Shown piece after piece: positions 34,441 through 43,756 of a stretch of 52,227 nt of DNA; positions within the stretch are counted from its first letter, which is position 1; each line of letters starts with the position of its first letter. The DNA lies in the NCBI GenBank assembly GCA_964401355.1, contig CAYNYJ010000012.1:1-52227 (forward strand), given 5' to 3'. This stretch comes from SZUA-152 sp964401355. GTDB taxonomy: Bacteria; Pseudomonadota; Gammaproteobacteria; SZUA-152. The notes under the pieces were generated by a model. The model saw nothing but the letters and a program-made list of their open reading frames with translations. It did not search any database and was not told the DNA's origin. A program made the position numbers and the translations under genes.

Positions 34441-35613
34441 TTACGGCGCGGGCCGCACCCACAGTGCAGCAACAACGAATGCCAGTAACGCTAATAATGC
34501 TGCCAGCCAATAGACGTTGGCGGCACCGATCGTGTCCCACCCCAGGCCACTGACAAGACTGCCCGCCGCGCCACCGGCACCAAAACTGAGACTGCTGTAC
34601 AAGGCCTGCCCCCGCCCCTGATTTCGCCCGGTAAAGTTACGGTGAATTAATTGAATGGCAACGGCGTGATAAACACCAAAACTGGCGGCATGTAAAATTT
34701 GCGCGAAGATCATCACCGTCAGCCACTCGGGAAACTGACCAATCAACACCCAACGCAAGACCGTCAACCCCAGGCTGAGCAGCAACAGGAACCTCAAACC
34801 GAAGCGTGGCACCCAACGATGCATGAACATGAATACAGCAACTTCGGCCACCACTCCCAGCGCCCACAATTGGCCAATGATCGAACGCGAATACCCATAA
34901 TCTTCCATGTACAGGGTATAAAAGGTGTAATACGGGCCGTGACTGGCCTGCATCAAAAAACACACCACCAACAGCGACAACACTTCTGGCCGCCGCAACA
35001 CTGTGAACAAAGGTTCGTGAGCGAGGGGCAAATGTTGGGAAGCCTGCTCCGGCACCAGCAGGCTGGATAACCAGATACCGGCAAAAAGCATGATCAGAAT
35101 CACCGGCAGGATAGCCGCGCCCTGAGCATCCAGCACCGGCCCCAACGCCGCCACCGCGATGATAAAACCGATGGAACCCCACAGCCGAATACCGCTGTAA
35201 CGATGGCTTTGTTTACCGAGGTAATTAAAGGTGGTGGCCTCGAATTGTGGCAGCGTGGCATTCCAGAAAAAACTGAACGTCACCATCACGACCGCTAACC
35301 ACCAATAGCGACTGTCAAGAAACACCCCGGCAAAACACACCGTCCCCAACAAACAGCCAATGCGCACAATGCGCATGCGTTGGCCGGTGCGATCCGCCAC
35401 CCAGCCCCAGATATTGGGCGACACAATCTTGGTGGCCATCACCATTGCCATCAGGGTGCCGATGTCGCGTGCAGAGAAATCCAGTTGTTTGAGGTACAAC
35501 GACCAGTACGGAATCAGCGCACCGATGGAGGCGAAGTAGAAAAAATAAAAACCGGACAATCGCCAATAAGGCACCGCATGTGAAGACAAGGCTGGCCGCT
35601 TGCTTTCAGCCAC
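34441..35613 (-). CDS. MFS transporter, HcaT/PPP (3-phenylpropionate) family-like
   Basis: A 390-residue major facilitator with 12 predicted membrane helices. The N-terminus (PYWRLSGFYFFYFASIGALI) and the second half (WALGVVAEVAVFMFM, then AASFGVYHAVAIQLIHRNF) are typical of the MFS_1-like/HcaT group, often annotated as phenylpropionate permease, though the substrate is usually unproved. The GTG start shares its first base with the last base of the aroC stop codon, so translation is coupled to aroC. Confidence 0.88.
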   Translation of the reverse strand: MAESKRPALSSHAVPYWRLSGFYFFYFASIGALIPYWSLYLKQLDFSARDIGTLMAMVMATKIVSPNIWGWVADRTGQRMRIVRIGCLLGTVCFAGVFLDSRYWWLAVVMVTFSFFWNATLPQFEATTFNYLGKQSHRYSGIRLWGSIGFIIAVAALGPVLDAQGAAILPVILIMLFAGIWLSSLLVPEQASQHLPLAHEPLFTVLRRPEVLSLLVVCFLMQASHGPYYTFYTLYMEDYGYSRSIIGQLWALGVVAEVAVFMFMHRWVPRFGLRFLLLLSLGLTVLRWVLIGQFPEWLTVMIFAQILHAASFGVYHAVAIQLIHRNFTGRNQGRGQALYSSLSFGAGGAAGSLVSGLGWDTIGAANVYWLAALLALLAFVVAALWVRPAP

Positions 35614-36713
35614 TACTCGGCGCTAGCAGAAATGACGGGAGTACCGCTCTCCACATCGGCATTCTGCGCACGATGACGCAGCAGGTGATCCATCAACACC
35701 ATGGCCAGCATCGCCTCGGCGATAGGAGTGGCGCGAATACCGACGCAGGGGTCGTGCCGACCTTTGGTGATAACCTCAATGGCCTCACCTTGCAGGTTCA
35801 CGCTCTTGCCCGGCAGGCGCAGACTGGAGGTCGGTTTGAGCGCCATGCTCACCAGAATATCCTGGCCGCTGGAAATGCCACCGAGAGTGCCACCGGAATG
35901 ATTGGAAAGAAAACCTTCAGGGGTAATTTCGTCACGGTGTTCAGTGCCCTTTTGATTAACACAGCCAAAACCGGCGCCGATCTCCACGCCCTTCACCGCG
36001 TTGATGCTCATCATGGCGTGGGCGATATCAGCGTCGAGGCGATCGAAGATAGGTTCGCCCAGCCCCGGCATCATACCGCTGGCCACTACGTTAATACGCG
36101 CGCCGATGGAGTCGCCTGACTTGCGCAGGGCATCCATGTAGTCTTCCAGTTCTTTTATTTTACTGGCATCAGGACAAAAGAAGGGATTATTATGCACCTC
36201 GCTCCAGTCCAGCGTTTCCGCAACTACCGGACCGAGCTGTTTGAGATAACCACGAATAGTGATCCCACAGTTTTCCCTGAGATATTTTTTGGCGATGCCA
36301 CCAGCCGCCACGCGCATCGCCGTTTCACGCGCTGAGGAACGTCCACCACCGCGATAATCGCGCATCCCGTATTTTTGCTGGTAGGTATAATCGGCGTGGC
36401 CAGGACGAAAGCGATCCTTGATTTCGGAATAATCCTTGGAGCGTTGATCGGTGTTATGAATGATCAATGAAATCGGCGTACCGGTGGTCTTGCCTTCAAA
36501 CACACCCGAGAGAATTTGCACCTCATCGGCCTCACGTCGCTGAGTGGTATGGCGTGAAGTACCGGGTTTACGCAAATCCAGGTCACCCTGCAAATCGGCC
36601 TCGCTCAGGGCCAAGCCAGGCGGGCAGCCATCAACAATACAACCAATGGCCGGGCCGTGGCTCTCGCCAAATGACGTAACGGTAAACAGTTTTCCAAAGC
36701 TATTTCCAGACAT
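35613..36713 (-). CDS. aroC: Chorismate synthase
   Basis: A 366-residue FMN-dependent enzyme that converts EPSP to chorismate, the last shared step to aromatic amino acids. The three signatures are present: GESHGPAIGCIVDGCPPG at the N-terminus, GMRDYRGGGRSSARETA in the middle, and the C-terminal RHDPCVGIRATPIAEAM. Length is normal. It overlaps the downstream MFS gene by one base; TACAAT about nine bases before the start could be its -10 box. Confidence 0.97.
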   Translation of the reverse strand: MSGNSFGKLFTVTSFGESHGPAIGCIVDGCPPGLALSEADLQGDLDLRKPGTSRHTTQRREADEVQILSGVFEGKTTGTPISLIIHNTDQRSKDYSEIKDRFRPGHADYTYQQKYGMRDYRGGGRSSARETAMRVAAGGIAKKYLRENCGITIRGYLKQLGPVVAETLDWSEVHNNPFFCPDASKIKELEDYMDALRKSGDSIGARINVVASGMMPGLGEPIFDRLDADIAHAMMSINAVKGVEIGAGFGCVNQKGTEHRDEITPEGFLSNHSGGTLGGISSGQDILVSMALKPTSSLRLPGKSVNLQGEAIEVITKGRHDPCVGIRATPIAEAMLAMVLMDHLLRHRAQNADVESGTPVISASAE

Positions 36714-36768
36714 GAGCGCATTGTAACAGGAACGGCTGCCCCATGGCCGTCCCTCTAAACAACTCCCA

Positions 36769-37962
36769 TTAATGCGTCGGCACTACGATCGGGTTAATCG
36801 GTGAGATCGGCGACGGTATGTTGATGTGTTTCTGCTCGCCCTCCTGCGCTGGCGGAAGGTCTACTTTACGCACTACCCTTTTCGACTCGAATTCGGTCGG
36901 CTCAGATTCCGTCGGTCTGGACTCGGTCAGTTCGGACTCGGTCAGCTCAGATTCCGTCGGCCTGGACCCGGTCAGTTCGGATTCGGTCAGATTGGAGTCG
37001 ATCACAATCGGTTTAACGATGGGCTTTTCTGTCACGGGCATCGAACCCTCTATGCGCTGTGGCTTGCCACTCTCGCCACCTTTAATGAACTGTTCACCCT
37101 CCGCCGCCGTAGAAATTTGCTTGCCGTCACTGAACAAGGCCTTTTCGGCCGCCTTATTCATAACAATAATGGCAATGCGTCGGTTAATGGGATGACCCGG
37201 TTCTGCTTTGTTAAACAGCACCATCGAAGACAGTCCCACCACCTTGGCCATCTTCACTGCGGCCAAACCACCGATAACAAGTTCTCGGCGCGAGGCATTA
37301 GCGCGATCCGCCGACAGCTCCCAGTTACTGTAATTTTCACGTCCCACAAACCGCGACGCATCGGTGTGGCCAGTCAGACTGATACGATTTTCCACGGTGT
37401 TAATGGTCTTGGCCAGTTCGTGAAGGATCTGCTTGGTGTAGCCCTTCAGTTCTGCGCTACCACTGTCGAACATGGGCCGATTTTCTTTGTCGACAATCTG
37501 GATGCGCAGACCTTCGGGCATGATGTCCAGTAGCAACTGATCCTTAAAGGGTTTAAGCGCCTGACTGGCTTCGATCACTTTTTTCAATTCTTCCATCAGC
37601 GATTCCAGCTGCGCTTTCTCGGCTTGAGCAGCTTGTTCGATTTCGTGTTGGGTCAACTCGTGGGGTTTCTGTGCATTATCCTTGGAATCATCCCCTTCGG
37701 AAATCTTCTGCCCCCCACCCAAATCGATTAACTCCTGGCTCTTGCCGGCAGCATTAGCTTCCGCGAGTCCCTGAAGGGTAGGGGTAAAATAATCGGACAT
37801 CGCGGCCTTCTCTTCCGGAGTAGTTGCAGCGATCAGCCACAACAACAGAAAGAACGCCATCATCGCCACCGCAAAATCGGCAAAGGCCACCTTCCAACCA
37901 CCGCCATGATGGCCGTGCCCGGCCTTCTTGATCTTCTTGACGATGATGGTTTGATTTTCCAT
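36769..37962 (-). CDS. motB: Flagellar motor stator protein MotB
   Basis: A 397-residue stator subunit. A basic N-terminus (KKIKKAGHGHHGGGWKVAF) leads into the single membrane helix with the ion-carrying Asp (ADFAVAMMAFFLLLWLI), then a plug region, and an OmpA-type peptidoglycan-binding domain (about 165-285, with LTGHTDASRF and NRRIAIIVM). The Asp context is the proton-type. The C-terminal tail is unusual, with a Thr/Glu/Ser repeat (324-361) not needed in other MotB proteins. It follows motA by 84 bp. Confidence 0.94.
   Translation of the reverse strand: MENQTIIVKKIKKAGHGHHGGGWKVAFADFAVAMMAFFLLLWLIAATTPEEKAAMSDYFTPTLQGLAEANAAGKSQELIDLGGGQKISEGDDSKDNAQKPHELTQHEIEQAAQAEKAQLESLMEELKKVIEASQALKPFKDQLLLDIMPEGLRIQIVDKENRPMFDSGSAELKGYTKQILHELAKTINTVENRISLTGHTDASRFVGRENYSNWELSADRANASRRELVIGGLAAVKMAKVVGLSSMVLFNKAEPGHPINRRIAIIVMNKAAEKALFSDGKQISTAAEGEQFIKGGESGKPQRIEGSMPVTEKPIVKPIVIDSNLTESELTGSRPTESELTESELTESRPTESEPTEFESKRVVRKVDLPPAQEGEQKHINIPSPISPINPIVVPTH
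36880..36993 (-). repeat. Degenerate tandem repeats encoding TESEL/TESRP units in motB
   Basis: About seven 15-bp units encode peptides such as LTESE, LTGSR, PTESE and LTESR. The frame is conserved, so the tail can change length without loss of the gene. Confidence 0.8.
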
Positions 37963-38046
37963 GCACTATTTTTTCAGATAAATTCCAAACTGAGTGGCAT
38001 TACAGAAACGCTGCATCAAAATGAAACAGCACTGGCACATGGATTT

Positions 38047-38904
38047 CTATTCTGTTTTACCTTTGACAAAATCTTCCAATTCCTGAAAACCGGGGCGATG
38101 GTGGGATTCGAGCGCCTTGCGGCCAAACTCCACGGCAATCTGGGGCGCATACCCATTCAACGAGGCCAGCAGGCACACCCTGATGCACTCGAACACCTTA
38201 CTGTCATCTTCGACCATCGCCGTCAGACTGGTGGCCATCGGCCCCACAAAACCGTAGGCAAACAAAATGCCCAGAAAGGTGCCCACCAGGGCGGCCGCCA
38301 CATGTTTGCCCAGTTCCTCGATGGGGCCACCGATGGAGGCCATGGTGATGACGATGCCCAGCACCGCCGCGACAATCCCGAAACCGGGCAGAGCGTCAGA
38401 GACCACCGTAAACGCCGCAGGCACTTTCGCTGATTCGTGGTGGTGAGTGTCCAGCTCCACATCCATCAGATTTTCAATTTCGAAGGGATTCATATTGCCG
38501 CCCACCATCAGACGCAGGTAATCGGCAATAAAATCCAGGGCGTGATGATTTTTGAGGATTTTGGGGTATTTCTGAAAAATGGCGCTCTCATGAGGCTCAT
38601 CGATATCACTCTCCAGCGCCATCAAACCTTCTTTGCGCGCCTTGGTAAAAAGGTCATACATCAAGCCCAATAATTCCATATAACTCTGTTTGTTATGCTT
38701 GGAACCCACAAAGAGCTTGCCCAAGGCGCGAAAAGAATCCTTAATCACCGTGATCGGATTGGCAATCACAAAGGCGCCAAACGCCGCGCCACAAATAATC
38801 AACACCTCAAACGGTTGCCACAGCGCAATTAATTTGCCGTGTGCGAGAACAAAGCCCCCGCCGACACAAGCTAAAACGACAATCATTCCGATAATAAATT
38901 TCAT
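38047..38904 (-). CDS. motA: Flagellar motor stator protein MotA
   Basis: A 285-residue inner-membrane protein with four membrane helices (two at the N-terminus, two around residues 165-220). The cytosolic loop contains FTKARKEGLMALESDID, which carries the charged residues that contact FliG. The third helix shows LPGFGIVAAVLGIVITMASI. With MotB it forms the ion channel that drives the flagellar rotor. The motA-motB order is normal and there is no other flagellar gene in the window. Confidence 0.95.
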   Translation of the reverse strand: MKFIIGMIVVLACVGGGFVLAHGKLIALWQPFEVLIICGAAFGAFVIANPITVIKDSFRALGKLFVGSKHNKQSYMELLGLMYDLFTKARKEGLMALESDIDEPHESAIFQKYPKILKNHHALDFIADYLRLMVGGNMNPFEIENLMDVELDTHHHESAKVPAAFTVVSDALPGFGIVAAVLGIVITMASIGGPIEELGKHVAAALVGTFLGILFAYGFVGPMATSLTAMVEDDSKVFECIRVCLLASLNGYAPQIAVEFGRKALESHHRPGFQELEDFVKGKTE

Positions 38905-39118
38905 TATGTGCTTTCTTCGATCAAGACTTTAAACGCTACAACTATCGGCAGGAACTGGCCTGGCTTGAGAATGGTTCAGATAAATTTTTTCAAAAGAATA
39001 ATTCCGTCGACAGCAATAAATCTGGGCATAATTCAACCAATCACATTGCGTCCGCTCCCATTCTGGTTTAATCTAGCGCGCTGCTTTTTGGCCAGAATCG
39101 GGCCGAGACAGTAAACCT

Positions 39119-39210
<92 letters not shown>

Positions 39211-39287
39211 TTAACTTATAACTAGCTGATATGTATACTGTTTATATATTTATAAGATTTCTACCCAAACTCCGATTCATCATTGAA

Positions 39288-39630
39288 TCATTTTTCCCTG
39301 TGCCAATAATCTTGGCAGTCATTAATAATAAGTAACCTGTTGAAGACATTCTTCATCGAAACGTAACCTTTCCTCATGTAATAGAAAGTCGGCCAAAACA
39401 CGCTTATCCCTATGTAAAAGACATGGGCGATTACGTTACCAATTGATCCCAGAAATAGTGCAATAAACAATAGCCCCACTAGTTAGACCCCAATTGAAGC
39501 GATTATCAGAGTTCAGTTGATATTCAGCGTTATCAGGTTGTTCAAAGTCATACGTTGTCAGGGTTAATACTCTTGGCTGGATTATTAAAAATAGAAGCCG
39601 CCAAAGCGAATAGTGGCTATCGGGTGTGTT
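39288..39630 (-). pseudogene. Frameshifted small membrane-protein gene
   Basis: The downstream frame (GTG at 39479) encodes 63 residues with hydrophobic LLFIALFLGSIGNVIAHVF and FYYMRKGY. The frame just upstream reads HYSLWRLLFLIIQPRV and then DFEQPDNAEYQLNSDNRFNW, protein-like and open for about 50 codons, and ends in the same GGGG run near 39475. Dropping one G joins the two into a two-helix membrane protein. It may be a real decay, a sequencing insertion, or two chance frames; no start codon is seen for the upstream part. Confidence 0.45.
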
Positions 39631-39757
39631 TGCTGTAATGAACTCACTGCATCACATCGTTTGTGGTTTCTGCTAGAGATTGTGGCCACCATTTTTTTGG
39701 TGGAAATCAGAAAACAATGCAAAGTGACCAGAAACCTATTGCGGTGTACGTTATTCC

Positions 39758-40172
39758 TTAAAGACGAAATTCACTGGTCTCTCCACTTGCTTCAAGATCA
39801 GAAGCAAGGCGCTCATAGTCGAAATAACAACAGAGCGATTCAGGAAGATTATTCAGAAGTCCGGTGTCATCGATGTAGTCATAAACGTAATCGAGGATGG
39901 AGGACTCATAAAATATTCCACTATTACCCAGTACGACTAAAACATCTTCAACAGATCTTCCGAATGTTGAGCACCGATAGTAGATTTCATTCTTCTCAGC
40001 ATCGCCTAACAACTCTACCTCATCAAACCATAGAGCTATGTCACACTGATGGATACAACAGACCTCAAACAGCTCCTGGATTATCTCCTTTAATAAAGTC
40101 TATATCATATTTCTCAACCCCACTTGATTCGCACCAAGTCTGTAGGAACCACCACTTCTCTTTAATGCTCAT
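39758..40172 (-). pseudogene. Frameshifted gene with an ArdA-like C-terminus
   Basis: An ATG at 40172 begins MSIKEKWWFLQTW and reads to DIDFIK, then runs out of frame. Skipping one G at AAAGGAG (near 40090) continues as EIIQELFEVCCIHQC and on to the end at 39758. The joined product would be about 137 residues and acidic. The C-terminal segment DDTGLLNNLPESL followed by YFDYERLASDLEASGE resembles the tail of ArdA antirestriction proteins, DNA mimics carried by mobile elements. The similarity is recalled, not searched. It lies downstream of a tRNA gene, a usual integration site. Confidence 0.45.
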
Positions 40173-40404
40173 TTAAGCTACAAGCATGCCAAAATACGCC
40201 CCTTCAGCGGATTTTCTCAGGAAATTTTCCAAAAATTCCAATTCTCCCTTACAATCAAGGAATACAAACTACAATTAACCACGAATTGATCACTTAGGAA
40301 ATGGATTTTCTATAATCTCATTCCCCGGTAACCCCTGTTCCTGATTTACTGCGTGCCTCGGCCCGCAGGATGGAGAATTTTTCTCACGACAAGGAAAGTA
40401 CACG
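40173..40404. other. Intergenic region upstream of the glycosyltransferase
   Basis: A+T-rich DNA with a promoter-like pair at 40286-40316 and, near 40350, a GC-rich hairpin CTGCG...CGCAG enclosing GCCTCGGC. No gene is visible. Confidence 0.4.
40286..40316 (+). promoter_or_regulatory. Candidate promoter of the glycosyltransferase operon
   Basis: A perfect TATAAT (40311-40316) follows TTGATC (40286-40291) with a rather long 19-bp spacer. The transcript would have an 80-nt leader before the start codon. Confidence 0.45.
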
Positions 40405-41478
40405 ATGAAAATTGCCCAAGTTTCTCCCCTTACCGAAAGCGTGCCACCCCTGCAATACGGCGGTATTGAACGTATTGTTTCCTATTTAACCGAAGAACTG
40501 GTGGCACAGGGCCACGATGTAACGTTATTTGCCAGCGGTGACTCAGTCACCTCGTCAACATTGATTGCACCGTGTAAGCGGGCACTAAGACTCGACGGCT
40601 GTAAGGAACCACAAGCGCATCATTTGGTCATGTTTGAGGAGCTTTATCGACGCTCGTCCGACTTCGATATCATCCATTTTCACACCGGCTATCAACATTT
40701 TCCCATGGGACGCCGGCTAACGGTGCCCCATGTGACCACCCACCACGGCCGTCTGGATATTCCTGAAATTACGCTACTGAATCGTGAATTCCAGGAAATT
40801 CCCGTGGTATCTATTTCTGACTCGCAGCGTGAACCCCTACCCTACGCCAACTGGCAAGGCACAGCCTACAACGGACTGCCACTGGATCTTTACCATTGCC
40901 AATCTAGCCCAAACGATTACCTGGCCTTTTTAGGTCGCATCTCCCCTGAAAAAGGCATCGATGAAGCCATCGACATTGCCCGACAGACCGGCCGAAAATT
41001 AAAAATTGCCGCCAAAATCGACCCCGTTGACGAACAATATTTCACGGAAATCATCCAACCCCTGTTGGCTCTGCCCGGTATCGAATTTATCGGCGAGATT
41101 AGCGATGCACAAAAACAGGACTTCCTGGGCAATGCCAGCGCCCTGCTATTCCCCATTAATTGGCCGGAACCATTTGGCTTGGTGATGACCGAAGCAATGG
41201 CCTGTGGAACCCCGGTGATTGCCTACAATCGCGGTGCCGTTTCCGAGGTGATAGAACACGGCGTGACCGGATTCATCGTCGATGATTTGCACGAGGCCAT
41301 CCGTGCCGTTGACGAACTTCACGCCATCGACCGCCAACAATGCCGCCGCGTTTTCGAAGAACGTTTTTCGGCACAACGCATGACCCAAGACTATCTAGGT
41401 CTATACGAGCAGCAAATTTTTCGCAGTCGGCAGGCCACCCTATTCGAACACTATCCACAACCACAGATGGCGAGTTAG
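40405..41478 (+). CDS. GT4-family glycosyltransferase
   Basis: A 357-residue GT-B enzyme. The acceptor-side domain opens with AQVSPLTESVPPLQYGGIER and has the glycine-rich loop. The donor side begins LGRISPEKGIDEAI (about residues 175-188) and contains the EX7E-type motif EPFGLVMTEAMACGTPVI. Such enzymes transfer a sugar from a nucleotide donor. It is cotranscribed with a glycogen-debranching-type enzyme, so a role in glucan or glucoside metabolism is likely. There is no signal peptide or membrane segment. Confidence 0.9.
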   Translation: MKIAQVSPLTESVPPLQYGGIERIVSYLTEELVAQGHDVTLFASGDSVTSSTLIAPCKRALRLDGCKEPQAHHLVMFEELYRRSSDFDIIHFHTGYQHFPMGRRLTVPHVTTHHGRLDIPEITLLNREFQEIPVVSISDSQREPLPYANWQGTAYNGLPLDLYHCQSSPNDYLAFLGRISPEKGIDEAIDIARQTGRKLKIAAKIDPVDEQYFTEIIQPLLALPGIEFIGEISDAQKQDFLGNASALLFPINWPEPFGLVMTEAMACGTPVIAYNRGAVSEVIEHGVTGFIVDDLHEAIRAVDELHAIDRQQCRRVFEERFSAQRMTQDYLGLYEQQIFRSRQATLFEHYPQPQMAS

Positions 41479-41527
41479 TGACATTGATTGTTGATGCTAT
41501 TAACAACACCACAAGAGTAAACACTCT

Positions 41528-43705
41528 ATGACCTCAGACGATATGATTCATATCGGCAAGCACTCTTATGTGCCGACCACTTCATCTCGTCTGGATGACC
41601 GCACCCGCGTACTCAAACACGGCAGCACCTTTGCCGTGTTTGATCGCTACGGTGATATTCATGCCCTGGGCCACAGCGAACAGGGCATCTACCACGAAGA
41701 CACACGTTTTCTGTCGCAACTGGATCTGAGACTCGCCGATGGTCGCCGTCCGGTATTGTTGAATTCAACCCTCAAACAAGACAACAGCCTACTCACCGTC
41801 GACCTGACCATCCCGGAAATCATTGAAAACAATAAACTGGTGGTACGCATCGACACCGTACATGTATTTCGCGCCAAACTGATTTATCGGAATACCTGTT
41901 ACGAACACCTACGGCTGTGCAACTACGGGGCCACAGCCGTTAACATTCCCTTCACCCTGGCCTTCGATGCCGACTTCGCGGATATTTTTGAAGTGCGTGG
42001 CAACAAACGCAAGGCGCGTGGTCGCTGCCTGCCGGTCAAGGTACAGAAACAAACTATCACCCTCGGTTACATTGGTCTGGACAACGTCACTCGTCGCACC
42101 CATATTCAACTGGAAAACGCCAACGCCAACATCAGCGATAACAACGCCCATTTTGAGGTGGCACTCGCGCCCGGCGAAGACAAGGATATATATTTCAGCA
42201 TTCAATGTGATGCGGGCCAAGAGACCACACCCACCACTCATTATCTTGACGCATTACAAAAGGTCTCGGATGAATTAAAAGCTGCGCGTGAAAAGCACTG
42301 CGCCATTTTTACTTCCAACGAACAATTTAACGACTGGCTGAACCGCTCGCAAGTCGACCTTAACCTGCTCATCAGCGACACTCCTCATGGCCCCTATCCC
42401 TTTGCCGGAGTGCCTTGGTTCAGCACCCCGTTCGGGCGCGACGGTCTAATCACCGCCTTGCATTCTCTGTGGATCAATCCCGGTATTTCACGCGGCGTGT
42501 TGAGCTTTCTTGCCGCCAGCCAAGCCACTGAAGTCGATCCGCTGCGCGAGGCCGAACCGGGGAAAATCCTCCACGAAACCCGTGGTGGCGAAATGTCCAG
42601 CCTCGGCGAAGTCCCCTTCGCCCAGTATTACGGAAGCATTGATGCGACCCCCTTGTTTGTGGTGCTCGCCGGCGCCTATTACCAACACACTGGCGACCGC
42701 GCCTTTATCGAATCCATCTGGCAAAACATCGAAGCGGCACTGGCATGGATTGACGACTATGGCGACAAAGATGACGATGGGTTTTTTGAATACGCCAGTC
42801 AAAATGAAAAAGGCTTATCACAACAAGGCTGGAAAGATTCCGACGACTCGATATTTCATGCCAACGGCAATGCCGCAAGCGGCGCTATCGCCCTCTGTGA
42901 AGTGCAAGCCTATGTCTACGATGCCTGGTGCTGCGCGGCTAAGCTCTACTTAATGTTAGGCCAGTCCAGCATAGCAAAGACGCTGGAGGAAAAAGCCATC
43001 AGCTTGAAAAAACACTTCAACCAGGCCTTTTGGTGCGAAGAGCTTGGCACCTATGCACTGGCACTGGACGGTGAAAAACGCCCTTGCTGGGTGCGTTCAT
43101 CCAATGCCGGGCACGTGTTATTCAGTGGCATCGCCACCCGGCGTTACGCCCGGCGCGTAGTCGAAACATTAATGGACGACGCCAGTTATTCCGGCTGGGG
43201 AGTACGCACTATCGCCACTAGCGAAAAACGTTACAACCCCATGTCGTATCACAATGGTGCAGTCTGGCCACACGACAACGCCATGATCGCCCTGGGCTTC
43301 GCCCGCTACGGCTACCGTAAAGAAGCCGCAAAAATCCTCACCAGCCTGTTCGAAGCCAGCCTGTTTCTTGATTTGCGCCGCATGCCGGAATTGTTCTGCG
43401 GCTTTCTCAAACGCAAAGGCGAAGGCCCCACGCTTTATCCGCTCGCCTGTGCCCCGCAAGCCTGGTCCAGCACGGTGATATTCGCCCTGTTACAAGCCTG
43501 TCTAGGCTTGGAAATAAGTAACACACCACAGCCAAAAATTAATTTCTGCAACCCCTACTTGCCCCCGTGGCTGGATTCATTGGAAATTAAAAACCTCACC
43601 ATCGGCACTGCATCCGTGGATGTTTTTATCCAGCGTTACGCCAATGACGTGGGCGTTAACGTGTTGCGGCGAGAAGGGAATGTCCAAGTAACGGTGGTAA
43701 AATAA
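41528..43705 (+). CDS. Amylo-alpha-1,6-glucosidase/glycogen debranching-type enzyme
   Basis: A 725-residue protein. Residues about 28-225 are a GDE_N_bis-type beta domain (STFAVFDRYGDIHALGHSEQ, then GIYHEDTRFLS). The C-terminal (alpha/alpha)6-barrel has PFAGVPWFSTPFGRDGLITA (near residue 291), GWKDSDDSIF and HNGAVWPHDNAMIALG, with acids placed as in amylo-alpha-1,6-glucosidases. It should cut alpha-1,6 links or debranch a glucan or glucosylglycerate-like product in the cytosol. It begins 49 bp after the GT4 gene. Confidence 0.9.
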   Translation: MTSDDMIHIGKHSYVPTTSSRLDDRTRVLKHGSTFAVFDRYGDIHALGHSEQGIYHEDTRFLSQLDLRLADGRRPVLLNSTLKQDNSLLTVDLTIPEIIENNKLVVRIDTVHVFRAKLIYRNTCYEHLRLCNYGATAVNIPFTLAFDADFADIFEVRGNKRKARGRCLPVKVQKQTITLGYIGLDNVTRRTHIQLENANANISDNNAHFEVALAPGEDKDIYFSIQCDAGQETTPTTHYLDALQKVSDELKAAREKHCAIFTSNEQFNDWLNRSQVDLNLLISDTPHGPYPFAGVPWFSTPFGRDGLITALHSLWINPGISRGVLSFLAASQATEVDPLREAEPGKILHETRGGEMSSLGEVPFAQYYGSIDATPLFVVLAGAYYQHTGDRAFIESIWQNIEAALAWIDDYGDKDDDGFFEYASQNEKGLSQQGWKDSDDSIFHANGNAASGAIALCEVQAYVYDAWCCAAKLYLMLGQSSIAKTLEEKAISLKKHFNQAFWCEELGTYALALDGEKRPCWVRSSNAGHVLFSGIATRRYARRVVETLMDDASYSGWGVRTIATSEKRYNPMSYHNGAVWPHDNAMIALGFARYGYRKEAAKILTSLFEASLFLDLRRMPELFCGFLKRKGEGPTLYPLACAPQAWSSTVIFALLQACLGLEISNTPQPKINFCNPYLPPWLDSLEIKNLTIGTASVDVFIQRYANDVGVNVLRREGNVQVTVVK

Positions 43706-43756
43706 AACGGTTACTGAATTCAAACCCCAACGATTCAGCTTCCGTAAGTTTCATTC

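Noticed and set aside
36714..36768. Terminator hairpin between aroC and motB
   Set aside because: ACGGC/GCCGT can pair, but no T-run follows on the minus strand.
43706..43756. Bidirectional terminator between the debranching and hydrolase genes
   Set aside because: CTGAAT/ATTCAG can pair but the stem is short and A+T-rich, with no T-run on either side.
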